Shown piece after piece: positions 35,196 through 45,833 of a DNA stretch of 64,000 bases. Numbering within the stretch: the stretch's first letter is position 1; each line of letters opens with the position of its first letter. Source of the DNA: CAZAYP01 sp964489425 [NCBI: uncultured Verrucomicrobiota bacterium]. Its GTDB lineage: Bacteria > Verrucomicrobiota > Kiritimatiellia > RZYC01. Where the stretch lies: contig CAZAYP010000023.1 of assembly GCA_964489425.1 (NCBI GenBank), forward strand, positions 8,117 through 72,116, given 5' to 3'. Both the position numbers and the translations under genes were made by a program. The notes beneath the pieces are model-generated. The model ran no database searches. It saw only the letters and a program-made list of their open reading frames with translations, and was not told where the DNA came from.

Positions 35196-36338
35196 TTAGT
35201 ATTTGATAAAGTAATTCAAGACCAGGTCAGGGGGCATGTTGTTGTGCCCCGCCCCGCCGCCGGTTGACGTGGTCGCCGTCGCGGCGGTATTTTTCCAGTA
35301 GCCATGGCTGGATTCCACGAGCGCATAGCCTTCCGTGTCTGAATTCATCGTCAGGCTATGGGTGTGCGACGGCATTTCCGTGGGGGTGAGCGTGTGATTC
35401 TCTTCGCCGATTTTCTGCCCTGGCACCCGGTTGGTCAGCCCGGCGCCCTGCCCGGCACCGATCGCGGTGCGCCCCTGCAAATCAGGCACATTAAACGTTG
35501 TGGCGCCATCGCCACTGCCGTAGTTGGTGCCAATCGCGGTGAACAAATCGGCATAGGTGGTGCGCGACACGGCCGCGCCATTGCACCCCAGCCAGCCGTC
35601 CGGGACGCTCCCCGCCGCGTACGGGAGCACCACGCCCGCCGGCACGAGGAACCCGGTCTTGTCCCGGATGCGGCCGCCCACCTGCAACGCGCCGCTCACC
35701 TGCGCGTTGGATGTGACCGTCAAGCCGCTGGCGGTCATGCCATTGACCGTTGCGCTCCCCGCCGCCAGCGAGCTGGCATTGAACCCGGCGTTGGCCGCCG
35801 CATCCTGAAAAGTGGCCTGGCCGGCGACCGTGAGGCCGCCGCTGAAAACTTGCAGGCCCTCGTTGACCTGGAAGTTGTTGGTCGCCGCGTCGGCATAGGT
35901 GGCGTGGGCGCTGTTGACGGCGTAGAGCGTGCTGACAAACTGCTGGCGGGGCGAAATCGCGCTCCCGTGGTTGCTCACGGTCATCTCGATGTAGCAGTTG
36001 GCGTCCTGGAATGCGGCGCGCAACGAATTGGTTACGCCGCCCAGCCAGGGGCCCGTATCGTCCAGCAAAACGTTGAACACGCCTTGCTGGTTGCAGACCA
36101 CCGGGAAGGTCCGGCCCCAGATCAGGGTGCCGCCGGTCAGGTTGTCGTAAATGCAGAAATTCACCGGCTGGACGCCCGTCAGCGGCCCGCCCGCGCCGCC
36201 GCCGGCCGATGGATCATACAGGCTGCCCTGCACATTGATCGCTGCCGGAACAATATCCTGCGCCTGGACCGCGGCCGCTCCGATCATGAGCATGGCCGCC
36301 AACGCCGCCTGCATGAACCTGGACCTGTCGTTCTTCAT
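35196..36338 (-). CDS. Exported phage-tail-collar domain protein (copy 2)
   Basis: A 380-aa protein with a signal peptide cut after AAAVQAQ. Residues 30-150 form a beta domain also seen in exported bacterial proteins (INVQGSLYD, LIWGRTFPVVCNQQGVFNVL). Residues 150-230 are a repetitive G/A/N/V stretch that could fold as a beta helix. The C-terminal third is a phage-collar domain: PDGWLGCNGAAVSRTTYADL, FNVPDLQGR, EMPSHTH and the end NNMPPDLVLNYFIKY. It is a clear paralogue of the next gene upstream. A start at 36383 is possible but adds residues before the signal peptide. Confidence 0.85.
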   Translation of the reverse strand: MKNDRSRFMQAALAAMLMIGAAAVQAQDIVPAAINVQGSLYDPSAGGGAGGPLTGVQPVNFCIYDNLTGGTLIWGRTFPVVCNQQGVFNVLLDDTGPWLGGVTNSLRAAFQDANCYIEMTVSNHGSAISPRQQFVSTLYAVNSAHATYADAATNNFQVNEGLQVFSGGLTVAGQATFQDAAANAGFNASSLAAGSATVNGMTASGLTVTSNAQVSGALQVGGRIRDKTGFLVPAGVVLPYAAGSVPDGWLGCNGAAVSRTTYADLFTAIGTNYGSGDGATTFNVPDLQGRTAIGAGQGAGLTNRVPGQKIGEENHTLTPTEMPSHTHSLTMNSDTEGYALVESSHGYWKNTAATATTSTGGGAGHNNMPPDLVLNYFIKY

Positions 36339-36553
36339 ACTTCCCCGCTTCTTTCCGTTGCTTGCCGCGTGCTGGGTGTCCACGTCGCCATTTCCCCGCT
36401 CAGCACAGCAACTCTCGTTTTGACCCCTCTTGGACTGCAGAACACGCCTGACGGCGTTTACTACGAACGGAGTTATGGCCGTTTTCAGGCCGTTTGTAGT
36501 GAGCGCCGTAAGGCGCGTTTGTCAAAATGAGAATTGCTGCGCGCATCCTGGGC

Positions 36554-37705
36554 CTAGTACTTGATGATATAGTTGAGAACCAGGCTGGGAGGCATGTTGT
36601 TGTGCGGGCCGCCGCTGCCCGCCGAGCCGGTCGCCGCCGTGGTGGTCCCTTTCCAGTACCCATGGCTGGCTTCCACGCCCGAATAGCCTTCGGCCGACGA
36701 ATTGATCGTGATGCCGTGGCTGTGGGACGGCATTTCCAGGGAGCTTAACAAATGATTTTCCTCGCCCGGGGTCTGCCCCAGCGTCCGGCTGGTCAGCCCG
36801 TTGCCTTGCCCGGCGCCGATCGCAGCCCGGCCCTGCATATCGGGCAGGTTAAACGTCGTGGTGCCGTCACCGGGTCCGTAGGTGATGCCAATCGCGGTGA
36901 ACAGATCGCCATACGTGGCGCGCGCGACCGCGGCGCCGTTGCACGTCAGCCAGCCGTCGGGCAGGGTGGACCCCGCGTAAGGGAGCACCATGCCCACCGG
37001 CATCACGTACCCGGACTTGTCCCGGATGCGGCCTTCCACCTGCAGGGCGCCGGCCACTTGCGCATTGTTTGAGACCTGCAGCGAATTGACGGTTAAGCTC
37101 CCGACCACCGTGCCATTGGCCACCGTCAGCGTGTTGGCATTCAAGGCCCCGTTGACGGTCACATTGTTTTGAAAAGTTCCCTGGCCGGTGATGGCGGCGC
37201 CACCACTGACCACCTGCAAGCCGTTGTTCACCTGAAAGCCGGCCGGCGCCACGTCGGCGTAGGTGGCGTAGGCGCTGTGCATGGCGTAGGGCGCGCTGGC
37301 AAACTGCTGGCGGGGCGTTATGGCGCCCCCGTGGCCGCTCACCGTCATTTCGAGAAAACGATTGGGGCCCTGGAACGCGGTGAGCAACGAATTGGTTACC
37401 CCCCCCAGCCAGGTGCCCGAATCCCCAAGCACCACGTTGAAGAGGCCCTGGTTGTTGCAGAACACCGGGAAGGAACGCCCCCAGATCAGGGTGCCGCCGG
37501 TCAGGCTGTCGTAGATCCGGAACTCCACCTGCTGGACCCCGGTCAGCGGCCCGCCCGCGCCACTGGCGGCGGTGGGATCATACAGGGTGCCCTGGAAATT
37601 GACCGCCGACGGTACGCTATCCTGCGCCTGGACAACGCCAGTCCCCGCCAGCATGAGCAACACCGCAAAAACCATCCCCGCCGAACCGATCATTGCCTTA
37701 TTCAT
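36554..37705 (-). CDS. Exported phage-tail-collar domain protein (copy 1)
   Basis: A 383-aa paralogue of the following gene with the same order: signal peptide (MVFAVLLMLAGTGVVQAQ), N-terminal beta domain (VNFQGTLYDP), N/V/G repeat region near residues 165-225, and a C-terminal collar domain (PDGWLTCNGAAVARATYGDL, FNLPDMQGRAAIGAGQG, EMPSHSH, VLNYIIKY). The start at 37705 has AAGGAGGATTGCG upstream. Collar domains in phage sit at the tip of tail fibres and often fold as trimers; a signal peptide instead points to a cell-surface fibre. Confidence 0.85.
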   Translation of the reverse strand: MNKAMIGSAGMVFAVLLMLAGTGVVQAQDSVPSAVNFQGTLYDPTAASGAGGPLTGVQQVEFRIYDSLTGGTLIWGRSFPVFCNNQGLFNVVLGDSGTWLGGVTNSLLTAFQGPNRFLEMTVSGHGGAITPRQQFASAPYAMHSAYATYADVAPAGFQVNNGLQVVSGGAAITGQGTFQNNVTVNGALNANTLTVANGTVVGSLTVNSLQVSNNAQVAGALQVEGRIRDKSGYVMPVGMVLPYAGSTLPDGWLTCNGAAVARATYGDLFTAIGITYGPGDGTTTFNLPDMQGRAAIGAGQGNGLTSRTLGQTPGEENHLLSSLEMPSHSHGITINSSAEGYSGVEASHGYWKGTTTAATGSAGSGGPHNNMPPSLVLNYIIKY

Positions 37706-37776
37706 CGCAATCCTCCTTCTTTTCTCCTGCACATGTATTGGAAAACCAATCCGTCACAAAATCACAAGCTTCTCGA

Positions 37777-39555
37777 CTACTCCAAATCCCCATCCCGCGA
37801 AATCCTCCGCACGTAAAAGAGGCCGCTCACCTTCACGGGATCGCGCTGGAGTCCGGTGAGCACTTCCTGGTACGACCCTTCCGCAAAATCGGACCCCCAG
37901 ATGGCGTGCATCCGGCTCGCCGCCTGGTTGGTGGACGACACAAACTGCAGCGTGATATCCCGCGTCACCGCCAGCGTTTCGACGGCGCCCGTATAGCTTA
38001 CCCCGTTGGCATCCTTGTTGTCATGCAGCGGATGGTAGAGGTGCAGAAACGGATTCATGGGGTCGTTGGGATCGAGGGTGATGCTGGCGGCCAACGTGCC
38101 ATTCGCCATGACAACCGTGCCCGTCATCGGCAAGGGGTCCATCACCGGGAACGCCGCGGAAGAAATCCGGTTGACCGCCCGGGCGCCCGTGGGCAGCGAC
38201 GGGTTCATTTCGCCAAGCAAAATGTAGGCGAGGTTGGTGGTCGTGCCGACCGCGGTGAGCGCGAGCGTGACGTGTTGCAGCAGGCGGGCCTGGCCGGTCC
38301 CATCCACGTGCACCAGCAAAGCGAAGGAAAAGGGCGCGGGGGTGGGAACGGTATTGGTGCCCGTGAAATAGGGCGCGCTGACCCGATTGAGCTTCACGCC
38401 ACCGAACCAGAGCCCCTGCGCGGGATAGGTCGCGGGCTCGGAATCTCCGGCTCCGCGCATGGCGGTGACCAATCCCTCTTCCGCCGTGACCGGCACGCGC
38501 GCCAGCCACGTCTGCTGGCTGTCCGTGATTTCCAGCCAGCTCTGATAGGCCGCGCCGTTGGTCCCCGGCGGTAGGTAAGGCGGAAGATCTCCGCGCCGCA
38601 CCGCCAGCATCAACGTCCACGTCTGGGACGGCCCGACGGACTGCGTGATCCCATTCGCGCCCAGGACCACCCAGGGCGACGTGTTGGTATCGGCCACCGT
38701 CGTATCGTAATAGGAAAGCGGCACGGCGCCCGCCAGATCAGGCTGGCCTGCCGGCGGCGTTTCAGAGGCGCGTGGCCGCGCCGTCAGGGTCAGCGCGGCG
38801 TTGGTAAACAGATTTTGAATCGTCAGCTCAAGATATTGCAGGGCCTCGCCATAATCCAAACCGCCTTTGGGGACGATGTCGAGCGGCCCGGAATAATCGG
38901 CCGGATTGTTGGCGCCAATCCAGTAGGCCACATGCGGCTCGACCGTGTAGCGGGCGGTAGCGCGGATGCGCTCCACTGTTCCGTTAGACTTTACCCTGAA
39001 AACTTGCGCGTCGCTGTAAGGCCCGGCCGCCACCTCATCGGTCGGTCGGAAAAATTCGCCGATGGACGGGGGGTGCGTGGAGTTGACGGTAAGCCCCATG
39101 AGATTGATGCTGTAAGGATACCATTGCGACCAGGGCACCACCACCCGGCCTTTGAACGACCAGTCGAACGGAGCGGCATTCGTGGCCACGTGAATCATGT
39201 AGGCCGTGTTCGCCTCCAGGCCGCTTAGCGTGTTCAAAAACGACTTTTCCGTTTCCGGCGCCCGCCACATCAACCAGTCTGGCGAGGGCTTGATCAACTC
39301 GCTCGGATCGTTAACGAACTGCGCCGTGGAAAAGGTCCGGTTCCATTTCCATGCGGTTTCGACAGGCAACCCGGCCAGCAGCTCATCGCACAGCGATGGA
39401 TAGGGCGCCACGTCCAGATAAACCGCATTCCATCCGGGGTTGAGCCGGATCGTCTGCGTGATCCACTGCCCCCTAACCGGGCTTGCCCAAACCCAGGCAA
39501 GCGCCAGGGCCCCCAAAGCCCATGGCTGGAACCGAAACGCATCTGGCAGTTTCAT
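37777..39555 (-). CDS. Large exported protein of unknown function
   Basis: A 592-aa protein with a signal peptide (ALGALALAWVWASPVRGQ) and no other membrane segment. It starts with ITQTIRLNPGWNAVYLDVAP, followed by a beta-rich body with many W, Y and N residues. I do not recognise a named domain. It is the first gene of the long operon; GGGAGGAAGTGT supports the start at 39555. It ends 72 bases before the first collar gene. Confidence 0.72.
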   Translation of the reverse strand: MKLPDAFRFQPWALGALALAWVWASPVRGQWITQTIRLNPGWNAVYLDVAPYPSLCDELLAGLPVETAWKWNRTFSTAQFVNDPSELIKPSPDWLMWRAPETEKSFLNTLSGLEANTAYMIHVATNAAPFDWSFKGRVVVPWSQWYPYSINLMGLTVNSTHPPSIGEFFRPTDEVAAGPYSDAQVFRVKSNGTVERIRATARYTVEPHVAYWIGANNPADYSGPLDIVPKGGLDYGEALQYLELTIQNLFTNAALTLTARPRASETPPAGQPDLAGAVPLSYYDTTVADTNTSPWVVLGANGITQSVGPSQTWTLMLAVRRGDLPPYLPPGTNGAAYQSWLEITDSQQTWLARVPVTAEEGLVTAMRGAGDSEPATYPAQGLWFGGVKLNRVSAPYFTGTNTVPTPAPFSFALLVHVDGTGQARLLQHVTLALTAVGTTTNLAYILLGEMNPSLPTGARAVNRISSAAFPVMDPLPMTGTVVMANGTLAASITLDPNDPMNPFLHLYHPLHDNKDANGVSYTGAVETLAVTRDITLQFVSSTNQAASRMHAIWGSDFAEGSYQEVLTGLQRDPVKVSGLFYVRRISRDGDLE

Positions 39556-39601
39556 ACACTTCCTCCCGCGGATGATTGATCGTTGGAAAATCAACTGTTT
39601 A

Positions 39602-39631
39602 ATTCTATCAGGTTGCTGGCGGGATCCACAA
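39602..39631 (-). promoter_or_regulatory. Candidate promoter of the surface-protein operon
   Basis: On the minus strand TTGTGG (39631-39626) and TAGAAT (39607-39602) are 18 bases apart, about 45 bases before the start at 39555. A moderate match, close to the edge of an IS remnant at 39649. Confidence 0.4.
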
Positions 39632-39648
39632 GCATCGATTAATTGTCG

Positions 39649-39887
39649 CATTGCCTCACAATTAATGACACCGAAATGGGGAAAGGGAATGAGGGCTAAA
39701 GAAGGGTGTTGCCTCAAAATGATGACACCGAAAGAATGGCGTCATGAAAATGAGTAAAACAGCAACCCGCGAATATATCGTCCGGATGAAAAGCCGGTAT
39801 CAGGCCATGAAAAACAAGCAAGCCCAAGGGCGGATGTTGGACGAATTTTGCGCCACCACGGAACTGGAGCGAAAACACGCGATTAAG
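39649..39887 (+). mobile_element. Left-end remnant of an integrase-type IS, with doubled end
   Basis: The IS end TTGCCTCAcAATTAATGACACC occurs at 39651 and again as TTGCCTCAAAATGATGACACC at 39709, then a frame from the ATG at 39744 encodes the transposase N-terminus (REYIVRMKSRYQAMKNKQAQ, GRMLDEFCATTELERKHAIK). The match to the copy at 22393-22575 stops at GATTAAG (22575) because of an insertion there; here it continues as VLRHNG and then loses homology. Confidence 0.65.
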
Positions 39888-40037
39888 GTGCTGCGCCATA
39901 ACGGCGTGCCGAGAGAGGAAAGATGCTTGTTGCTGAGCCTTTCTTCTCTTGGCCTTTTTCTCCTTTCTTTTTGGGGTTGTCTACCATTCCTGCATATTCC
40001 CAAGCCTGACACCAAATTCGTTCTACACCCCAGGGGC

Positions 40038-40178
40038 ATGCAGGGGCGGCAGATGACAGAGGGAGACCTCGACCTGGTGCGCGGCCTGTTGGCATTGCCT
40101 CAGGACTGGAATCGCACGCGCCTGGGCCAGGACCTGTGTGCCCGCTGGAACGGATGGGGGGAAGGGGTCCGCGCCTAG
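40038..40178 (+). pseudogene. N-terminal DUF4338 fragment
   Basis: A 46-codon piece (GRQMTEGDLDLVRGLLALPQ, then DWNRTRLGQDLCARWNGWG) that matches the N-terminal winged-helix-like part of DUF4338 proteins. The family normally goes on with a KDMACR-type segment; here a TAG follows at once. It lies in frame with the preceding IS remnant, through about 150 bases of unrelated low-complexity sequence. Second DUF4338 trace in the window. Confidence 0.5.
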
Positions 40179-40269
40179 TTGCAGGTGCTGCTTGAAAAGC
40201 AAAGGAATCTCTTGACGGTCTTTTGGATGTCGCGGGTATCGTCGCGCCCCCCCTTATCTCGCCAAGTAT

Positions 40270-40893
40270 TTAACGAATTTTGGTCCCGGTCCGGAGGGCG
40301 CCCGAGTCCGGTCGGGGCAGGCCTGAGCGGCACGCCCGGTGGTACCGCTTGAACAGCAGCACGCCGGCCACGCAGGGCAGCATGATCGCGGCTTCCCGCG
40401 CCATCAGGCCCGCGTTGTACCACTGGAACAGATCCGCCACGTCTTTTTTGCGCAGGCCGCCAAAGATGGGATGCGCGACGATGTAGTGCCGGGCGCTCAA
40501 CGGCCACCACAGCATGACGCCATAGGGCGGGCGCTTGTCCACCGTGATCCAGTCGATGAACAGGTGGCTGGCGCTCAAGGCCAGCAGCAGCCAGAACACC
40601 TCGCCGGACGTGGCCGGGCGCACCGCCTTCAGCAGCAACCAGGCGCCGGCGGCCATGGCGAACGCCGCGGCGAAGGTGTGCGTGTACAGGTGGTGGTACT
40701 GGTTCAACTCGCCGCTGAACAGGCCGGGCACAAAATCCAGGTCCGCCAGGTTGGCGAACACCATGCACCCCAGCAGCGGCCAGGCCCGGGCCCGGACCTG
40801 GGCGGCCACCGCGCGCCAGGAGGCGGCGGGCGCCACGAACCAGGCCAGGCCGATGGCCAGGCCGCACAGGCTGTGGCCTACCGGCGCGGCCAT
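40270..40893 (-). CDS. Membrane-bound metal-dependent hydrolase (YdjM-like)
   Basis: A 207-aa membrane protein with four or five hydrophobic segments. The motif set GHSLCGLAIG, NLADLDFVPGLF, HHLYTHTFAAAF and LSASHLFIDWITVD gives the His and Asp residues of the LexA-binding inner-membrane hydrolase family. Last gene of the minus-strand housekeeping operon, 34 bases after glnS. Substrate unknown. Confidence 0.8.
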   Translation of the reverse strand: MAAPVGHSLCGLAIGLAWFVAPAASWRAVAAQVRARAWPLLGCMVFANLADLDFVPGLFSGELNQYHHLYTHTFAAAFAMAAGAWLLLKAVRPATSGEVFWLLLALSASHLFIDWITVDKRPPYGVMLWWPLSARHYIVAHPIFGGLRKKDVADLFQWYNAGLMAREAAIMLPCVAGVLLFKRYHRACRSGLPRPDSGALRTGTKIR

Positions 40894-40927
40894 GGCCGGC
40901 TCCCCGGTGCGCAACAGGCCACGGCGA

Positions 40928-42645
<1,718 letters not shown>

Positions 42646-42649
<4 letters not shown>

Positions 42650-42996
42650 GGGACATTCCTCCTGTGCTCAAAATGAAAAAGCCGGCCCGGGTCGGCCAGG
42701 TAGCCACGGTCAAAACAGACGCCTTCCGCGGCCAGCAAACCCAGCTTTTTGCGGACTGCACTGCCGGACCGCCGGCCGGTGAACCCGCCCGGCGCCAGGT
42801 CGCTGGCAATGACGCGGTGGCAGGGCACCACCGGCGCAAACGGGTTGGCCCGCAGGGCCTGGCCGACGGCGCGCGCCGACCCGCAACCCACGGCGCGGGC
42901 CAGGTCGCGGTAGGTGGTCACCCGCCCGCGCGGCACGGTCCGCAAGGCGGCGTAGACGCGCTGCTGGAAGGGCGTCACTCTGGGCGCGGCCGGCAT
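42646..42996 (-). CDS. Methylated-DNA-cysteine alkyltransferase-like protein
   Basis: A 116-aa protein that is just the C-terminal catalytic domain of Ogt/Ada-type alkyltransferases. [26 protein letters not shown] holds the DNA-binding helix-turn-helix, and [10 protein letters not shown] near residue 62 the acceptor Cys. Lacking the N-terminal domain, it resembles the short MGMT/ATL group, but retains Cys where ATL proteins have Trp. The ATG at 42996 overlaps the RpiB-GlyA stop (TGATG). Confidence 0.85.
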
Positions 42997-44678
42997 CAAG
43001 GCACCGGGAACCGGCCGGTAAGTTCCAGAACCTGGGCGGACACCTCTTCAACCACGCCGGTATTGCCGGGCGATTTCAGGACCTTGCCGATCAGCGCGCC
43101 AATGGTCTGCATCTCGGGTTCCTGCATGCCGCGGGTGGTCACGGCCGGCGTGCCGAGGCGGATGCCGGAGGTGACGAACGGGCTGCGCGTCTCGAAGGGA
43201 ATGGTGTTCTTGTTCACCGTGATGCGCGCCTGGTCCAGGGCCGTGGCGGCGTCCTTGCCGGTGATGTCCAGCGCGGTCAGGTCGGCCAGCATCAGGTGGT
43301 TGTCGGTGCCGCCGGACACGATGCGCAGGCTCTCGGCCTGCAGCGCCGCGGCCAGGGCCTGGGCATTGCGCACCACCTGCTGCTGGTACTCCTTGAAGGC
43401 CGGCTGCTGGGCCTCGTGGAAGCACACCGCCTTGGCGGCGATCACGTGCATCAGCGGCCCGCCCTGGATGCCCGGGAAGACCTGCTTGTCGATGTCCGCG
43501 GCAAAGCGTTTCTGGCACAGGATCAAGCCGCCGCGGGGCCCGCGCAGGGTCTTGTGGGTGGTGGAGGTCACGAATTCGCAGTAGGGCACCGGGTTGGGGT
43601 GGCACCCGGCGGCCACGAGGCCGGCGATGTGCGCCATATCCACCATCAGGTAGGCGCCCACGCTGTCCGCGATCTGGCGCAGGCGCTTGAAATTGATGAT
43701 GCGCGAGTAGGCGCTGGCCCCGGCCACCAGCAGGCGCGGCTTGTGCTTCTCGGCCAGTTTCTGGATCGCCTCGTAATCGATCATCTCGCTCTCGTGGTCC
43801 ACGCCGTAGCTCACCACGTTGAAAAAGCGGCCGGAGAAATTGGCCTTGTTTCCGTGGGTGAGGTGGCCGCCGTCAGACAGGCTCATGGCGAGGATCGTGT
43901 CGCCGGGGTTGAGCACGCTGAAGTAAACCGCCATGTTGGCCTGGCTGCCGCTGTGGGGCTGGACATTGGCGTGCTCGGCGTCAAACAACTGGCGGGCGCG
44001 GTCCTGGGCCAGGCGTTCGGCCTCGTCCACGTGCTCGCACCCGTTGTACCACCGCTTGCCGGGATAGCCCTCGGCGTACTTGTTGGTCAGGATCGACCCC
44101 GTGGCGGCGCGCACCGCGGCGCTGGCGTAGTTCTCCGAGGCGATCAGCTCCAGGTTTTCGCGCTGCCGGCGCGCCTCGGCGCGCAGGGCGGCGTACACCT
44201 CGGAGTCGGTTTCGTAGATGGCCAGCGGGTCCACGATGGTAGCGGCGGTGCGCAGGATCTTCTGCACGCGGCGTTCGTGCCGGCCGCCGGCCTCGAACTC
44301 GGTGGCGAGCCAGGCCTCGAGGATCGCCAGGGCCTCCTCCGTGGGCACAAACTCCGAACCCAGCACCAGGATGTTGGCGTTGTTGTGGCTGCGGGCCATG
44401 ACCGCCATCTTGCGGTTCAGGCACAACGCCGCCCGCACGCGGGGATACTTGTTGGCCGCGATGGCCATGCCGTTGCCCGTGGTGCACACCAGCACCCCCT
44501 GGTCGGCCTGCTCCTCGGCCACCAGCGCGCCCACCAGCGCCGCATAGTCACTGTAGTCGCTGCGCTCGGTGCTGAAACAGCCGGTGTCGGTCACCTGGTG
44601 ACCGGCTTCCATCAGCTTCTTTTTCAGCGTTTCTTTAAGGTCAAAGCCGCCGTGGTCGGCGCCCATGGCAATTTTCAT
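42996..44678 (-). CDS. Fused ribose-5-phosphate isomerase B and serine hydroxymethyltransferase
   Basis: A 560-aa fusion of two enzymes. Residues 1-147 are RpiB: MGADHGG at 5-11, catalytic Cys65 in [15 protein letters not shown] and His98 in [13 protein letters not shown]; it interconverts ribose 5-phosphate and ribulose 5-phosphate. Residues about 150-560 are a complete Gly[14 protein letters not shown] near 183, [12 protein letters not shown], and the pyridoxal-phosphate Lys376 in [12 protein letters not shown]; it makes glycine and a one-carbon unit from serine. There is no stop or frame change between them. AAAGGGATG lies before the start. In Bacillus these are separate genes in the same order behind ywlC and ywlE, as here. 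Confidence 0.93.
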   Translation of the reverse strand: MKIAMGADHGGFDLKETLKKKLMEAGHQVTDTGCFSTERSDYSDYAALVGALVAEEQADQGVLVCTTGNGMAIAANKYPRVRAALCLNRKMAVMARSHNNANILVLGSEFVPTEEALAILEAWLATEFEAGGRHERRVQKILRTAATIVDPLAIYETDSEVYAALRAEARRQRENLELIASENYASAAVRAATGSILTNKYAEGYPGKRWYNGCEHVDEAERLAQDRARQLFDAEHANVQPHSGSQANMAVYFSVLNPGDTILAMSLSDGGHLTHGNKANFSGRFFNVVSYGVDHESEMIDYEAIQKLAEKHKPRLLVAGASAYSRIINFKRLRQIADSVGAYLMVDMAHIAGLVAAGCHPNPVPYCEFVTSTTHKTLRGPRGGLILCQKRFAADIDKQVFPGIQGGPLMHVIAAKAVCFHEAQQPAFKEYQQQVVRNAQALAAALQAESLRIVSGGTDNHLMLADLTALDITGKDAATALDQARITVNKNTIPFETRSPFVTSGIRLGTPAVTTRGMQEPEMQTIGALIGKVLKSPGNTGVVEEVSAQVLELTGRFPVP

Positions 44679-44682
44679 GGGT

Positions 44683-45198
44683 TCATCCCTTTCCGCCAGC
44701 CCGCCCAACCGGGCCCGGCTCTCTCAAGTACAAGATCAAGTCCGCGATCGCGTGGTCCAGTTCGTCCCGGATCGCGCGGTACCCGGCGATCGATGCCCCG
44801 GCCGGATCCAGCACGTCCCACGCCGGGCTGCCGGTGCCAAAGGCAGACATCATCTTCACCCGGTCCGCCACGCCGGGAAACCGGCGGCGGACCTCGTGCA
44901 AGTGCGCCTGCGTCATTACCACAACCAGGTCCGCGGCGTCAACCAAGTCCGGGGCCAGGGCCCGGCTGCGGTGACCGGCCAGGTCGACACCCAGTTCCTG
45001 CATGGCGGCGCGCGCGCCCGTACTGGCCGGCATGCCCGGCCACCCGGCCACGCCGGCCGAAGCCGCCGCCCAGCCGCAGTCGTTTCCGCAGCGCAGCCGG
45101 AACAGGGCCTCGGCCATGGGGCTGCGGCACGTGTTGCCCGTGCACACGAACAGGACCAGCTTCCGGTCCCCGGCGTTATGGGTTGGTTGGGTATTCAT
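44683..45198 (-). CDS. Low-molecular-weight phosphatase, YwlE/arginine-phosphatase type
   Basis: A 171-aa protein with the P-loop VCTGNTCRS (Cys19, Arg25). The Thr23 in CTGNTCR is the residue that in Bacillus YwlE favours phosphoarginine; tyrosine phosphatases usually have Ile or Leu there. The general-acid Asp is in [20 protein letters not shown] near residue 130, also close to YwlE (DPFGGS). It overlaps the Sua5 gene by ATGA and lies five bases before rpiB-glyA. Arginine-phosphatase activity is inference; no arginine kinase (McsB) gene is in the window. Confidence 0.85.
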   Translation of the reverse strand: MNTQPTHNAGDRKLVLFVCTGNTCRSPMAEALFRLRCGNDCGWAAASAGVAGWPGMPASTGARAAMQELGVDLAGHRSRALAPDLVDAADLVVVMTQAHLHEVRRRFPGVADRVKMMSAFGTGSPAWDVLDPAGASIAGYRAIRDELDHAIADLILYLREPGPVGRAGGKG

Positions 45199-45833
45199 CC
45201 GCTGTCTGCCACCGTTCCTCGTCCTGCCAGAGCATCGGCGATGTCGCGGGCGGTAATCAATCCCTTTCTGAGGATTTCGACCCGGCGCCGCGCCACCCGC
45301 ACCACCGTGCTGGGGGCCTGGTCACCGGCCGGACCGGCGTCCAGGACCAGGTCCACCAGGGGGCCCAGGGCCAGGGCCTCTCGGGCGTGGCGGGCCGGCG
45401 GCGACCCGCTGCGGTTGGCGCTGGTCACCGCCAGCCCGGCCGGCACCAGGTCCAGCAACGCCAGCGCCACGGGATGGTCCGGGATGCGGAACCCGGGTGC
45501 CTGCCCGCGGTGGGGGGTCACGATGGTGAGCGGGCCGGGCCAGAAACATGCGGCCAACCGGCGCACCACGGGGCCGGCGCGGCCGCCCATGGACTCCAGG
45601 GCGGCGAGGTCGCGCACAAAATAAGCCACGGGCTTGGCCGGATCGCGCGCCTTGACCGTATACAACCGGTCCAGCGCGCCGGGCACCCGGACATCCACGG
45701 CCAGGCCGTACACGGTTTCCGTGGGCAGAACAACGATCCCGCCGCGGAGCAAGACCTCGGCGGCGGTGCGGATGGCCGCGGGTTGCGGGCGGCGCGGGCT
45801 AATCCGCAGGATCTTTGGACGGTGCCGGGTCAT
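45195..45833 (-). CDS. Threonylcarbamoyl-AMP synthase (Sua5/YrdC/YwlC)
   Basis: A 212-aa YrdC-domain enzyme that makes threonylcarbamoyl-AMP for the t6A modification of tRNAs. VLPTETVYGLAVD near residue 38, the KARDPAKP motif near 62, FWPGPLTIV near 98 and AVTSANRSGSPP near 138 are all present. It lacks the extra C-terminal Sua5 domain, so it is the short type. Its 5' end overlaps the S41-like gene by 35 bases. Confidence 0.93.
   Translation of the reverse strand: MTRHRPKILRISPRRPQPAAIRTAAEVLLRGGIVVLPTETVYGLAVDVRVPGALDRLYTVKARDPAKPVAYFVRDLAALESMGGRAGPVVRRLAACFWPGPLTIVTPHRGQAPGFRIPDHPVALALLDLVPAGLAVTSANRSGSPPARHAREALALGPLVDLVLDAGPAGDQAPSTVVRVARRRVEILRKGLITARDIADALAGRGTVADSG

Noticed and set aside
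35196-37705. A prophage, because of collar-domain proteins.
   Set aside because: Both proteins have signal peptides, and no capsid, terminase, portal or tape-measure gene is near.
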